The notes under the pieces: generated by a model
Told to the model about the DNA's origin: nothing
The model's database searches: none
Seen by the model: the letters and a program-made list of their open reading frames with translations, nothing else
NCBI GenBank assembly: GCA_900548975.1
Contig: URMS01000005.1
Location: forward strand, 62,001 to 126,000
Direction: 5' to 3'
From: an uncultured Porphyromonadaceae bacterium
GTDB lineage: Bacteria > Bacteroidota > Bacteroidia > Bacteroidales > Muribaculaceae
Length of the DNA stretch: 64,000 nt
Made by a program: the position numbers and the translations under genes
Shown here: positions 8,836 through 17,826 of the stretch, piece by piece
How positions within the stretch are numbered: position 1 is the first letter of the stretch
How the letters are laid out: each line of letters starts with the position of its first letter

Positions 8836-11565
8836 ATGAAACGACTACTAACCGTATTCATCGTGCTTTGGCTGGCGCAGGCCGTGGCTTTTGCCGCCGG
8901 AGCAACCCTAAATTGTAAAGGAACGGTCGTGGACGAGGAGGGCGAGCCTGTAATAGGCGCCGGAATCGTCATAACGAACGGCCGGGCACTGGCAACCACC
9001 GATATCGACGGACGCTTCGACGTGAAAGTCCCTGTCGGCACGCCTACGCTCACCATCAGCTATGTGGGCTATGAGCCTGCTGTGGTTGCCGCCAAGGCCG
9101 ACATGGGCACTATCAAGCTCAATCCTTCGAACGAAACTCTCCGCGACGTGGTGGTGACACAGTCGCTGGCCCGTACGCGTCAGACGCCTGTGGCTCTGTC
9201 GCAGGTGAACAAGGCCGAAATCGACGTGAAGCTCGGCACACAGGAGCTTCCCGAAATCCTCAACACCACTCCCGGTGTGTGGGCCACCAAGGACGGCGGC
9301 GGCTTCGGCGACGCCAAAATCAATATGCGCGGTTTCCAGAGCGCCAACGTGGCTGTGATGGTCAACGGTATCCCCGTCAACGACATGGAAGGCGGCTGGG
9401 TGTACTGGAGCAACTGGGCCGGTCTCGGCGACGTGGCTTCCAATATACAGACTCAGCGCGGCCTGGGTGCGGCAGTGCTGTCGGCACCGTCGCTGGGCGG
9501 TACCATCAACATAACCACACAGAGCCTCGACGCCGAAAAGGGCGGCCGCGTGTGGTACGGCATGGGTAACGACGGTCTCAACGACTACGGCATCAAGCTG
9601 TCGACCGGTCTGATGAAGAACGGCTGGGCCGTGACCGTGCTCGGCTCGCACAAGTGGGGCGACGGATATATCCAGGGCACCGACTTCAAGGCCTACAACT
9701 ACTTCGTGAATGTGTCGAAGCGCATCAACGACCGTCATCAGCTGTCGCTGACCGCTTTCGGCGCTCCCCAGACCCACAACAAGCGCGGCAACAAGGACGG
9801 TCTGTCTATAATCAACTACCAGGAGTACGCACACGACTGGATGGGCTCGGAGAGCATGTACAAGTACAACGCCACCTTCGGTTACGACCGCCACGGCAAG
9901 GTGCGCTCGTCGAACCGCAATACCTACCACAAGCCCCAGATCTCGCTGGCACACATATGGCAGATCGACAAGAAGAGCAGCCTCTCGACAACAGTGTATG
10001 TGTCGCTGGCCAAGGGCGGCGGCTACAGCGGCCAGGGCCGCGGTACCTATAAGGGACAGAACCTGAGCAACTCGAGCTGGTACGGCGCTACCAACGGCGC
10101 GCCCAACATGCTCTTCCGCGCCGCCGACGGCACATTCGACTATGCCGCCATTCAGGAAATGAACATCGCCAGCACCACCGGTTCGAACATGGTGATGAGC
10201 GAAAGCAACAACTCGCACAACTGGTACGGCCTCGTTTCGACATATCAGAACAGCTTCCTCGACAAGAAACTCAACATCCTTGCCGGTATCGACATGCGCT
10301 ACTATGTGGGCTATCACAACAATAAGATCATCGACCTCTACGACGGCGAGTACTTTATGGACGACAGTTCGCGCGGCAATGTGAAAGTGGCCAACAACGC
10401 CGCTGCCGCCGATCCCAACTGGAAATACCAGAAACTCGGCGTGGGCGACTACGTGTACCGCAACTATATCGGCTATACTCAGCAGGAAGGCGTCTACGCC
10501 CAGGCTGAATATGCCGCTTTCGACAAGAAACTCAATCTGGTGCTCTCGGGCTCGCTGAGCAACACCGGCTACAAGCGCAAAGATAAATTCTACTACGACG
10601 AAGAGCACGGCACCACAAAGTGGTACAGCTTCCTCGGCGGAACAGTGAAGTTCGGCGCAAACTACAATATCGACCGCCACAACAACGTGTTCGCCAACGT
10701 CGGCTACATCAGCCGTGCGCCTTTCTTCGCCAACGGCGTCTTCCTGTCGCAGGCTACCTCGAACGCCACCAACCCCGACCCCGTGAACGAGAAGGTGTTC
10801 TCGGCCGAACTGGGCTATAACTTCCGCTCGCGCTATTTCTCGGCTACTGTCAACGCCTACTACACCAAGTGGCTCGACAAGACCACCGTGCGCGGCGGTA
10901 CCATCGAGCAGGGCGAACACGCCGGCGACCGCTTCGCCATGAACATGACCGGTGTCGACGCCCGCCACATGGGTGTGGAACTGAATGCCACATGGGTGCC
11001 CTTCAAATGGTTCGAAATGACCGGTATGCTCTCTGTGGGCAACTACGAATGGGCCAGCGACGCCAAGGGCTACTTCTACAACCAGCTCGGACAGCCGCTG
11101 AAGAACTCGTCGGGTGCCATCGCATCGGGCGTGCTCGCCGAGGACCACGCATGGGCTATCCTCAATCAGAAAGGCGTGAAAGTGGGCGGCTCGGCACAGA
11201 CCACAGCAGCCATCGGCGCCACATTCAAACCCTTCGAAGGCTTCCGCATCGGCGCCGACTGGAAGGTGAACGCCCGCAACTACTCCGACTACTCGGTAAG
11301 CTCGCCCAGCTGGAACACCACCATCAACATCGGCGATCCCTGGCGTATTCCCTGGGGCAACCAGCTCGACCTCAACGCTTCGTACCGCTTCAACATCGGC
11401 GGTGTCGACGCTACCCTCTACGGAAACGTGCACAACCTGTTCAACTACAACTATGTAGTGGACGCATGGTCTGACTCGGCCAAAAATGCCGACTGGGAAA
11501 ATATCTACGGTGTGTTCTATTCCTTCGGCCGCACCTACTCCATGAAGCTTCGTATCAACTTCTAA
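8836..11565 (+). CDS. TonB-dependent receptor with carboxypeptidase-like regulatory domain
   Basis: Outer-membrane receptor of 909 residues, presumably importing a bound ligand with energy from TonB. The signal peptide covers residues 1-21. Next is a carboxypeptidase-regulatory-like domain (about 25-90: CKGTVVDEEGEPVIGAGIVI...TDIDGRFDVKVP). The plug domain follows (about 110-220, with LPEILNTTPGVWATKDGGGFGDAKINMRGF and VNGIPVNDMEGGWVYWSNW). The beta-barrel runs to the C-terminal aromatic end (KLRINF). The lipoprotein gene starts 15 bp downstream, an arrangement like SusC with a surface lipoprotein, although the partner is not SusD-like. The substrate cannot be told from sequence. Confidence 0.9.
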   Translation: MKRLLTVFIVLWLAQAVAFAAGATLNCKGTVVDEEGEPVIGAGIVITNGRALATTDIDGRFDVKVPVGTPTLTISYVGYEPAVVAAKADMGTIKLNPSNETLRDVVVTQSLARTRQTPVALSQVNKAEIDVKLGTQELPEILNTTPGVWATKDGGGFGDAKINMRGFQSANVAVMVNGIPVNDMEGGWVYWSNWAGLGDVASNIQTQRGLGAAVLSAPSLGGTINITTQSLDAEKGGRVWYGMGNDGLNDYGIKLSTGLMKNGWAVTVLGSHKWGDGYIQGTDFKAYNYFVNVSKRINDRHQLSLTAFGAPQTHNKRGNKDGLSIINYQEYAHDWMGSESMYKYNATFGYDRHGKVRSSNRNTYHKPQISLAHIWQIDKKSSLSTTVYVSLAKGGGYSGQGRGTYKGQNLSNSSWYGATNGAPNMLFRAADGTFDYAAIQEMNIASTTGSNMVMSESNNSHNWYGLVSTYQNSFLDKKLNILAGIDMRYYVGYHNNKIIDLYDGEYFMDDSSRGNVKVANNAAAADPNWKYQKLGVGDYVYRNYIGYTQQEGVYAQAEYAAFDKKLNLVLSGSLSNTGYKRKDKFYYDEEHGTTKWYSFLGGTVKFGANYNIDRHNNVFANVGYISRAPFFANGVFLSQATSNATNPDPVNEKVFSAELGYNFRSRYFSATVNAYYTKWLDKTTVRGGTIEQGEHAGDRFAMNMTGVDARHMGVELNATWVPFKWFEMTGMLSVGNYEWASDAKGYFYNQLGQPLKNSSGAIASGVLAEDHAWAILNQKGVKVGGSAQTTAAIGATFKPFEGFRIGADWKVNARNYSDYSVSSPSWNTTINIGDPWRIPWGNQLDLNASYRFNIGGVDATLYGNVHNLFNYNYVVDAWSDSAKNADWENIYGVFYSFGRTYSMKLRINF

Positions 11566-11580
11566 GCAGACATCACGACA

Positions 11581-13578
11581 ATGAAAACCAATAATATATC
11601 CAAGGCTCTGCTCGCTGTTGCCGTAGCTGTCGCAGCTACCGCCTGCGACGAAAACTCCTGGAACGACAAACTCGACGGTTTTGAGACTATCGAGGACCAG
11701 CCCAAGCAGGATGTACAGTCGGTCGACTATACACTCACCGATGCCGACTACAGCGCCATCGCATCCAATGCCACCAATGTAGCCCTTGCCGGCGACGAAG
11801 GCAAGGCGGCTCTCGCCGCCGTAGGCTCGCTCAAGCGCTTCTCGGCTGACGCTCCCGCATCGGCCTATGTGCCGGCTTTCTTCTCGACCACAGGCTTCCC
11901 CTATTTCACTCTTTCCGACGGCTCGTCGGTGCGCCTGACCTACAAGGAGGCCGTGAACGAGCCCGAGATATTCGTGCAGGCACAGACCGTGCAGCAGTAC
12001 ACTCTCACCGCCGAGGAATATCAGAACCAGGTGTGGGCTTCCGATGACTATGTGACAGCCTTCGCTCCCTCGAAACAGCCTGCCGACTATCTGCCGGCGA
12101 TTCTCGACGGCGCTCTCGACCCCGCCGACGGCACCTTCGCTGTGGTAAGCTATCAGATGGCCACCCAGGAGCCGAACTTCGGCGGCAATGCCCCCGTTGA
12201 GCCGGTAGAGGTGTATAACAACACCCTCACATCGGAAGACGAGTACAACACATTTACTGCCGAGAACACCACCATACCTGCGGACCTCTCGTATGTATGG
12301 AGCTGGGGCGGCGCCAACTACGGTGCCAAGGCATCGGGCTTTGCCAACAAGACCAACTACGACACCGAGGCATGGCTCATCTCGGCCGAAATCGACCTCT
12401 CAGCATTTGCCGACGCCACACTCACCTACGAGCAGGCTACTAATTTCTTCAGCTCGGTCGACGTGCTCCCCGACCAGGCTGCCGCTTATGTCCGCGAGAA
12501 AGGCGGCCAGTGGGTTAAGCTCAGCCCCGCATATCCCGAGTCGCTCAGCTGGACATTCGTACCCTCGGGCGACATCGATATCAGCGACTTCGCCGGCAAG
12601 AAGATTCAGATAGGTTTCTGCTACAAATCGACCGCCGCAAAGGCCGGTACATGGGAGGTGAAGAACGTGAAGATCATGGCAACTCCTGCTTCGCGCTCGT
12701 CGCGTGCCGCCATCAGTGTTCCCACCGAGGCCCGCAATGCCGTATACCGCTACTCGGGCAACAAGTGGGCGCCCGCAGGCAACAGTTTCGCCGTGCTTCA
12801 GCCGGCCGACTACACCGCCATGGGCCAGACCCACACCAACCTTTCCACCGCCGAGCCTTATCTGTCGAAGTGGCTCGACATCAATGCTCCATATGCCGCA
12901 GCCGACGACATCAAGTATGTATACTGGCTCCACTATGCATCGAGCAAGACCACATGCGAATGCTCGGCCTACAAGTACGATGGCAGCGCATGGGCTCCCT
13001 ACAGCTTCGTAGAGACCGTGACCAACCAGTTTGTGCGCAACGACGGCAAATGGATGTTCGATCCCAACGTCACCATAACCCTTCCCGCCGGCCGCGGCCA
13101 GGAACTGAGCACTCTCTACTTCCAGGCATGCGTCGACTGGGTGTTCGAGAACATCTGCAAGCCTCTTGGCGACACCAGCATCAAGAGCGGCAAGTTCTAT
13201 GTATCGTCCTACGGCAACAACGAATACTACTCGGGCACATCGGCTTACCAGGGCAATGTGGACCTCCGTCCGTCGGCTGCCCGCGCACAGTATCCGGCAG
13301 AGTATGAGTCTATGGCCGACAACGCTATCATAGCCCTCGAGCGTACCCGCTTCATGAAGGAGGTTATGCCCGGCGCTCTCGCCGCAATCCATGCCGACGC
13401 AGCTCCCATCGAAGGCCTCGACGTGCTCTATACCATCAACTTCTACTCCTACATGGAAGACCGAAGCACCAAGACATGCCAGGCCATCTTCAAGGTAACC
13501 GGCAAGGGCCAGTTCTCGCCCGTATCCTGCAACTGGGATGTGGACAATGCCGACAACAAGCCCGAAACCTACGAATAA
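11581..13578 (+). CDS. Large lipoprotein paired with the TonB receptor
   Basis: A 665-residue lipoprotein. A hydrophobic signal ends in the lipobox ATAC with Cys22. The middle (about residues 210-370) looks like a choice-of-anchor/cleaved-adhesin beta-sandwich (WLISAEIDLS...FFSS...W.FVPSGDIDISDFAGKKIQIGFCY...GTWEVKNVKI). Flanking parts are rich in Tyr, Ala and Asp and unknown to me. Because it follows the receptor by 15 bp and ends at a strong terminator, the two form an operon, and it probably captures the receptor's ligand at the cell surface. It shows no SusD-type TPR pattern. Confidence 0.8.
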   Translation: MKTNNISKALLAVAVAVAATACDENSWNDKLDGFETIEDQPKQDVQSVDYTLTDADYSAIASNATNVALAGDEGKAALAAVGSLKRFSADAPASAYVPAFFSTTGFPYFTLSDGSSVRLTYKEAVNEPEIFVQAQTVQQYTLTAEEYQNQVWASDDYVTAFAPSKQPADYLPAILDGALDPADGTFAVVSYQMATQEPNFGGNAPVEPVEVYNNTLTSEDEYNTFTAENTTIPADLSYVWSWGGANYGAKASGFANKTNYDTEAWLISAEIDLSAFADATLTYEQATNFFSSVDVLPDQAAAYVREKGGQWVKLSPAYPESLSWTFVPSGDIDISDFAGKKIQIGFCYKSTAAKAGTWEVKNVKIMATPASRSSRAAISVPTEARNAVYRYSGNKWAPAGNSFAVLQPADYTAMGQTHTNLSTAEPYLSKWLDINAPYAAADDIKYVYWLHYASSKTTCECSAYKYDGSAWAPYSFVETVTNQFVRNDGKWMFDPNVTITLPAGRGQELSTLYFQACVDWVFENICKPLGDTSIKSGKFYVSSYGNNEYYSGTSAYQGNVDLRPSAARAQYPAEYESMADNAIIALERTRFMKEVMPGALAAIHADAAPIEGLDVLYTINFYSYMEDRSTKTCQAIFKVTGKGQFSPVSCNWDVDNADNKPETYE

Positions 13579-13602
13579 TCGCTGACGAGCGATCATAACC
13601 GC

Positions 13603-13637
13603 AAGCGGAGCCCCGGCAGACGAGGCTCCGCTTTTTT
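13603..13637 (+). terminator. Rho-independent terminator of the TonB receptor operon
   Basis: The 10-bp stem AAGCGGAGCC/GGCTCCGCTT (13603-13612 with 13624-13633) is followed by a T run, 25 bp after the lipoprotein stop. Confidence 0.9.
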
Positions 13638-13715
13638 TAGGCCCGCGCGCAACATATGGCCGCATACAGCGTTTAAAAGATAAGAGGTTATCAAACCCTC
13701 TAAATATCTGAGACA

Positions 13716-14267
13716 ATGAAAGTATACACACGCACCGGCGATGCCGGCACAACCTCGCTCGTGGGTGGCACCCGCGTGGCAAAAACCGATGTCCGCCTCG
13801 AGGCCTACGGCACTGTCGACGAACTCAACTCCTGGCTCGGTCTCCTCTGCGCGTCGCCCGATATTCCTCCGGTCGGCCGCGAAGCCCTCCAGAGAGGTAT
13901 GAATCTGCTTTTCGATATCGGCGCCTCACTTGCCACCGAGTCCGATTCGAAATGGAAGCCCGCGCCTTTTCCGGCTGCTGCGGCCACAGATCTCGAGCAC
14001 GCTATCGACGCGCTCGAGGAAACGCTTCCGCGTCACAACCGCTTCATTCTGCCGGGCGGACACCCCGACGCAGCCCGCGCTAACATAGCGCGCACGGTAG
14101 CACGCCGGTGCGAGCGCCGTGTCCTGGCTCTCAGAGAGACCGGTGCCGATGTCGACCCCGAGATATTGAAGTATATCAACCGGTTGAGCGATTTCCTGTT
14201 CGTGCTCAGTCGCGCTATAAATAAATTTAACAATATCGAGGAAATATTTTGGGAGAAATCTTGTTAG
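13716..14267 (+). CDS. Cob(I)yrinic acid a,c-diamide adenosyltransferase, PduO type
   Basis: A 183-residue cytoplasmic enzyme that transfers the adenosyl group of ATP to cob(I)alamin, making coenzyme B12. The N-terminal TRTGDAGTTSL (residues 5-15) is the PduO-type ATP-binding motif, followed by AYGTVDELNSWLG. The C-terminal RRCERRVLAL...INRLSDFLFVLSRAIN is the conserved helix of the family. Length is as expected. It is a single gene between the TonB operon and the DUF2795 gene; no cobalamin riboswitch was recognised upstream. The short AT-rich leader has no clear -7 box. Confidence 0.92.
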   Translation: MKVYTRTGDAGTTSLVGGTRVAKTDVRLEAYGTVDELNSWLGLLCASPDIPPVGREALQRGMNLLFDIGASLATESDSKWKPAPFPAAAATDLEHAIDALEETLPRHNRFILPGGHPDAARANIARTVARRCERRVLALRETGADVDPEILKYINRLSDFLFVLSRAINKFNNIEEIFWEKSC

Positions 14268-14331
14268 TATTCATGCAATATCTTATCTTTGCGCACTTTT
14301 TACTGCAAATACTCTAACACAAGATAAAAAC

Positions 14332-14553
14332 ATGTATTGGACACTCGAATTGGCCTCGAAGCTTGAGGACGCTCCCTGGCCCGCAACAAAAGACGAGCTC
14401 ATAGACTACGCTATGCGCAGCGGCTCCCCCATGGAAGTAATCGAAAACCTTCAGGAAATCGAAGACGAAGGCGACACTTACGAATCCATCGAAGACATCT
14501 GGCCCGACTACCCCTCCAAAGAAGACTTCCTCTTCAACGAGGATGAATATTAA
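14332..14553 (+). CDS. DUF2795-family small acidic protein
   Basis: A 73-residue acidic protein conserved in Bacteroidetes as DUF2795, of unknown function (MYWTLELASKLEDAPWPATK start, IEDIWPDYPSKEDF near the end). The last codons read FNEDEY-stop. They coincide with the left junction of the AT-rich element, so the final codons (GAT GAA TAT TAA) may come from the element. The two other copies of this tail, at 25471 and 30755, use GAC GAG, which fits the host's GC-rich codon use. The protein sequence is unchanged by the insertion. Confidence 0.85.
   Translation: MYWTLELASKLEDAPWPATKDELIDYAMRSGSPMEVIENLQEIEDEGDTYESIEDIWPDYPSKEDFLFNEDEY
14533..14551. other. attL-like core in the 3' end of the DUF2795 gene
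   Basis: TTCAACGAGGATGAATATT covers the codons for FNEDEY. Its counterparts are 25471-25489 (19 bp, two differences) and 30758-30773. The integrase gene starts 166 bp to the right, as expected for an attL end. Confidence 0.7.
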
Positions 14554-14595
14554 AATAAAAGGCGATAAAAATCGCTGAAAATCACACTGAAACAC

Positions 14596-14637
14596 AAGAT
14601 GTTGGGGACAACAACAATCCTCAGCATCTTCTTTTTT
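14596..14637 (+). terminator. Terminator at the left end of the element
   Basis: A 13-bp stem with two wobble pairs (14596-14608 with 14618-14630; AAGATG/CATCTT at the base) is followed by CTTTTTT. It can end DUF2795 transcription before the integrase gene. Confidence 0.8.
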
Positions 14638-14650
14638 GTCCCTATATAGC

Positions 14651-14681
14651 TTTGTTTTTGTCCCCATTTTTATTACCTTTG
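14651..14681 (+). promoter_or_regulatory. Promoter of the integrase gene
   Basis: TTTG at 14651-14654, a 19-bp spacer, then TACCTTTG at 14674-14681. The predicted transcript starts about 30 nt before the ATG at 14717, which rules out the in-frame codon at 14636. Confidence 0.65.
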
Positions 14682-14716
14682 CACAAAATATTCCTAATTT
14701 TTGGATAGTAAAACTT

Positions 14717-16027
14717 ATGGGTAGACCGAAAGCAAGCAAACTAACTGGCAAGTTCTATTTAAGGACTGACCGCAACCCTGACAAGAATGGGAAATACGCC
14801 ATCTATATTGACTATAATATAGGTGCAAAACACGCTCGCACTGATACAGAGGTATGGGTTGAGGAAAAATATTGGGATGCAACCAAAAAGGAGGTCAATA
14901 CTAAACATCCTCAGCACAAACGCCTCAATGGGCAGTTGGAAAAGAAAAGGCGTGATATTGATGAGGCTATCTATGAATATTCTCAACGAGGGAGATTGAC
15001 TATTGAAATACTTCGCTCTTTGGTTCAAGGCCGTACCATACAAGGCAAGAGCAAAGAGGATGACTTTTTTACCTATGCTGAGAAAGTGATAAACGATGAG
15101 TATAGGATGGAAAAGATTGGTGTTTCTGTAAGAGATAACGCCTTATGTGGTTTTTCTATGTTCAGAAAGTTTCTGAGAGAACACATTGGGGAAGACTCAT
15201 TATATATAGGTGAGCTTTCTGATGAATTGGTAAAAGAGTATATCAAGTGGAGGCAAGGAAACGGAAACACCAATGCCACTATAAATAAGGCAATAACACC
15301 GATTCTGAAAGCAGCAAAAAGAGCAGTCTATGATAATTTGTTGCCTAACTCCATTGTGGGTAGCATTACGGATTGTTATTTGCCAGTGAAGCCAAGAGTC
15401 GGCGATGATATAGAGGATACCACAGTGCATTATCTGACACAAGAGCAGATGAAGAAGTTGTTGGATATATATGATAAAGTGAAATACCCTCGCACAAGAG
15501 ACTTTATTGATATGTTCTTGTTGTCGTTCAACGCATGGGGATTGCGAATAAGCGATTTGATTACATTGGAATGGAGAAATATTGACTTTGAAAAGAAAGA
15601 GATAAATAAGATTATTGTCAAGAATAACAAGCCCCACAGAATCGATCTCAACGATGACGCACTCACAATACTTCAAAGATGGAAAGAGCGAACAGGCGGA
15701 AGAAGGTTTGTTTTCGGCCTATTGGCTGATGACTTTGATTTGAGTGATATGTCAGAGTTAAAGAGAATGAGACTCAATAAGAACAGAGCCATATTAACTT
15801 CGTTAAAAACCATTGGCGATAAGATTGGACTTGATTTTAATCTCACTATGCACGTAGCAAGACATACATTTGCAGTATGGGCATTAAATGCAGGGGTTGA
15901 TGTGCATAAGATAAGTGTGATGATGGCTCATTCAAGCGTGTTGACGACAGAAGCCACATACGCCAAGTTCATGCCCAAGTCATTGGAGGAGGAAGTGCAC
16001 AATAAGTTAAACTTCAAGATGCTCTAA
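14717..16027 (+). CDS. int: Tyrosine integrase of the element
   Basis: A 436-residue site-specific recombinase. The N-terminal arm-binding part (about 1-95) starts GRPKASKLTGKFYLRTDRNP. A SAM-like core-binding domain follows (about 105-210), then the catalytic domain (about 240-430). Catalytic residues are visible as Arg in AWGLRISDLITLEW, His-x-x-Arg in HVARHTFAVWAL, His in MAHSS and Tyr in EATYAKF. It reads away from the DUF2795 gene and lies next to the left junction, so it most likely catalyses integration at that gene's 3' end. AT-rich codons contrast with the genes before it. Confidence 0.93.
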   Translation: MGRPKASKLTGKFYLRTDRNPDKNGKYAIYIDYNIGAKHARTDTEVWVEEKYWDATKKEVNTKHPQHKRLNGQLEKKRRDIDEAIYEYSQRGRLTIEILRSLVQGRTIQGKSKEDDFFTYAEKVINDEYRMEKIGVSVRDNALCGFSMFRKFLREHIGEDSLYIGELSDELVKEYIKWRQGNGNTNATINKAITPILKAAKRAVYDNLLPNSIVGSITDCYLPVKPRVGDDIEDTTVHYLTQEQMKKLLDIYDKVKYPRTRDFIDMFLLSFNAWGLRISDLITLEWRNIDFEKKEINKIIVKNNKPHRIDLNDDALTILQRWKERTGGRRFVFGLLADDFDLSDMSELKRMRLNKNRAILTSLKTIGDKIGLDFNLTMHVARHTFAVWALNAGVDVHKISVMMAHSSVLTTEATYAKFMPKSLEEEVHNKLNFKML

Positions 16028-16087
16028 AAAGCGCAACTGTAAAATATTTTACACACGCAATAGATTTAACTCTTTTAACATTTATAA

Positions 16088-16119
16088 TTTGAAAGTGTTA
16101 AATTTTTGTCATACCTTTG
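16088..16119 (+). promoter_or_regulatory. Promoter of the Xis-like gene
   Basis: TTTG at 16088-16091, a 20-bp spacer, then TACCTTTG at 16112-16119. Transcription would begin near 16126, leaving a leader of about 135 nt. Confidence 0.6.
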
Positions 16120-16121
16120 TA

Positions 16122-16261
16122 TTGAAGTTAAGCATCTAACTTCCCTCACGTTGAGGTCTGAGGCAAATAATTTATTGCCGAAGGAGGTGTCCAACCTTTA
16201 CCATTTTAAGGTGGCATCTTATATAAAACGATGCGGTACCCACTAGGAGGAGGGTTCAAAA
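16122..16261 (+). promoter_or_regulatory. Structured 5' leader with strong Shine-Dalgarno sites
   Basis: The leader can form several hairpins: GAAGTTA/TAACTTC (about 16122-16142), CCTCA/TGAGG, GGCAAATAATTTATTGCC (about 16162-16179) and GCATC/GATGC near 16215-16233. It has AAGGAGGTGT at 16181-16190 and AGGAGGAGGG at 16245-16254, the latter 7 nt before the ATG. Strong Shine-Dalgarno sites are rare in Bacteroidetes, so translational control or attenuation of the next gene is likely. Confidence 0.5.
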
Positions 16262-16594
16262 ATGGAAACTAATATTAATAGTTGTGGCACGCCCACAGTT
16301 GCAGGTTCAAACCTTATCATTATCAGCAAGGATATTCTTGAAAATATCCTAATGCAATTGAAGGAGCTTAACGAGAGAGTCGCTACAATGCTCCCTACAA
16401 CATCCAATCCTGAAATCTTTACCAACAAATCTATCAAGGAACTGTTAGGCATCCAAGATAAACTGTTGAAGAAGTATCGTGATGACGGCTTATTGCCATA
16501 TCGTCAGATTGGGGATAAATATTGGTACACCCGAGAGGATATAGAAGTGTTGCTATCCAACTCTTACAACGAGGCGTATGCCTACGCAAGCTAA
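16262..16594 (+). CDS. Helix-turn-helix protein, probable excisionase
   Basis: A 110-residue protein. The N-terminal half is a helical region (LENILMQLKELNERVATMLP). The C-terminal half is a winged HTH of the MerR/excisionase sort (about 58-102: KSIKELLGIQDKLLKKYRDDGLLPYRQIGDKYWYTREDIEVLL). Such small HTH proteins next to an integrase usually direct excision or regulate the element. Its long structured leader and perfect Shine-Dalgarno site suggest regulated expression. Assignment as Xis rests on domain type and position. Confidence 0.7.
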   Translation: METNINSCGTPTVAGSNLIIISKDILENILMQLKELNERVATMLPTTSNPEIFTNKSIKELLGIQDKLLKKYRDDGLLPYRQIGDKYWYTREDIEVLLSNSYNEAYAYAS

Positions 16595-16704
16595 GAACGA
16601 ATAATATAGCATATAATTATCACAATTCTATTTTATTTATAATTTTAATGTTTCATATTGTGGCATTTGCTACAATTCGGGAATGCCATGCTAAAATATA
16701 TATT

Positions 16705-17388
16705 ATGGTTGTAGATTCTATGAATGATTCAGAACTTATTGCTGAGGTTCTAAAGGATTGGTATGATAACGCCATCCATTTTTACAGTAAAAAAATGAGT
16801 GCGAAAGCCTCTAAATACAGGAGGGCAGTAATGACATCTGACCGCAATAGACCTATATTCTTTGAAAAGATTGAGTATATCTCCCATCGCAATAATCGCT
16901 TTGTTGTAGTTCCTTACTCTATCAATCGTTCAGATTTTAAGAAAAGAGGGCTTGCTTTTATCAGTTATTCAACAGTCTTTTACAGAGGAAGCAACAAACT
17001 CTTGCAGATATCCCACGATGTTAGCAATCCGCATGAATATCATATCACTTTGTTCTGCCATCATTGCATTAAGAGATACTGTGAGAGGTTCTTAAATTGC
17101 CCAATGAAGGTAAATGACAATCTTTATATTGAACTACTGAAGAGAAATTCGGTGTTGTTCTCTACCGAAGTGGCAACCCCAAATGCAGGAAAGGCATTGT
17201 ACGCAGTTTCTGATGACGGTATATTCATTGGTAAAAAAGTCAACTCGCAAGGCATTCTAATTAAGACATATATATCCCGAGCAGAGTATTTTGAAAATCA
17301 AGAACAATTTGCCGACAGTGTATTAAGAAGAATAATAGAATATAAACAAGCAAATTATGTACTTGATTATACTGGATTGGCAGGGTAA
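16705..17388 (+). CDS. Mobile-element protein of unknown function
   Basis: A 227-residue protein that I do not recognise. It is basic, with many aromatic residues, and has a cysteine/histidine cluster (LFCHHCIKRYCERFLNC, about residues 117-133) that might bind metal. There are no membrane segments. The frame extends to 16522, overlapping the HTH gene, so the ATG at 16705 is chosen; 16720 is also possible. It lies between the Xis-like gene and the primase-like gene of the element. Confidence 0.55.
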   Translation: MVVDSMNDSELIAEVLKDWYDNAIHFYSKKMSAKASKYRRAVMTSDRNRPIFFEKIEYISHRNNRFVVVPYSINRSDFKKRGLAFISYSTVFYRGSNKLLQISHDVSNPHEYHITLFCHHCIKRYCERFLNCPMKVNDNLYIELLKRNSVLFSTEVATPNAGKALYAVSDDGIFIGKKVNSQGILIKTYISRAEYFENQEQFADSVLRRIIEYKQANYVLDYTGLAG

Positions 17389-17638
17389 ACACTATGGTTG
17401 TCCCTGCGATATACTTTCAGTATCATAATGTTGTAGTTGTTATGATATAATCATCATAGCACCAAGGGGTTAAAGCACCGTATTCCGCGTCTCAAAAATC
17501 CACCATTCCTATTATTAGTAAGGCGGCAACCAAGAGGCATACGAAAAAAATATTTTTTCAAAATTTTGAGAATTGCCTATTATAGCTACTTAATTTTCTA
17601 AACTACAAGATATTTATATAATAAAACGATAAAGAGAT
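17389..17638. other. AT-rich intergenic region with a hairpin; possible origin
   Basis: No gene was found in this 250-bp gap. It contains an 8-bp inverted repeat TATCATAA/TTATGATA (17421-17428 with 17440-17447) and a very AT-rich stretch at 17550-17635 directly before the small ORF and the primase-like gene. That setting would suit a replication origin, but no iterons were seen. Confidence 0.25.
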
Positions 17639-17815
17639 ATGAATTATAAAAGACAATATCGCCAACTTGACGATGCGACAAAACAGAAAATTAGTCAATC
17701 ATTGAAGAACAGAAGTAAGAGTATGAGCCATAAGGAAAACATTAGTAATGGCATGAAAGAGTATTGGAAGGGCGTTCCTAACAAGCCTAATGACGGTGGG
17801 AATGAGAATGTTTAA
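17639..17815 (+). CDS. Small basic protein, 58 residues
   Basis: A short ORF starting MNYKRQYRQLDDATKQKISQ and ending KGVPNKPNDGGNENV. The motif KQKISQSLKNRSKS...HKENISNGMKEYW resembles the short DNA-binding helix repeats (NUMOD3-like) found beside mobile-element endonucleases, but no nuclease domain is attached. It ends 11 bp before the next gene, so the two are probably in one transcript. Confidence 0.5.
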   Translation: MNYKRQYRQLDDATKQKISQSLKNRSKSMSHKENISNGMKEYWKGVPNKPNDGGNENV

Positions 17816-17826
17816 CTAATTGTAAT

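Noticed and set aside
8908..11433. Minus-strand ORF of 841 codons
   Set aside because: Antisense of the TonB receptor gene; composition is His/Val-rich and no motif is seen.
13640..13715. Cobalamin riboswitch before the adenosyltransferase gene
   Set aside because: The gap is only 75 bp and lacks the B12-box type words.
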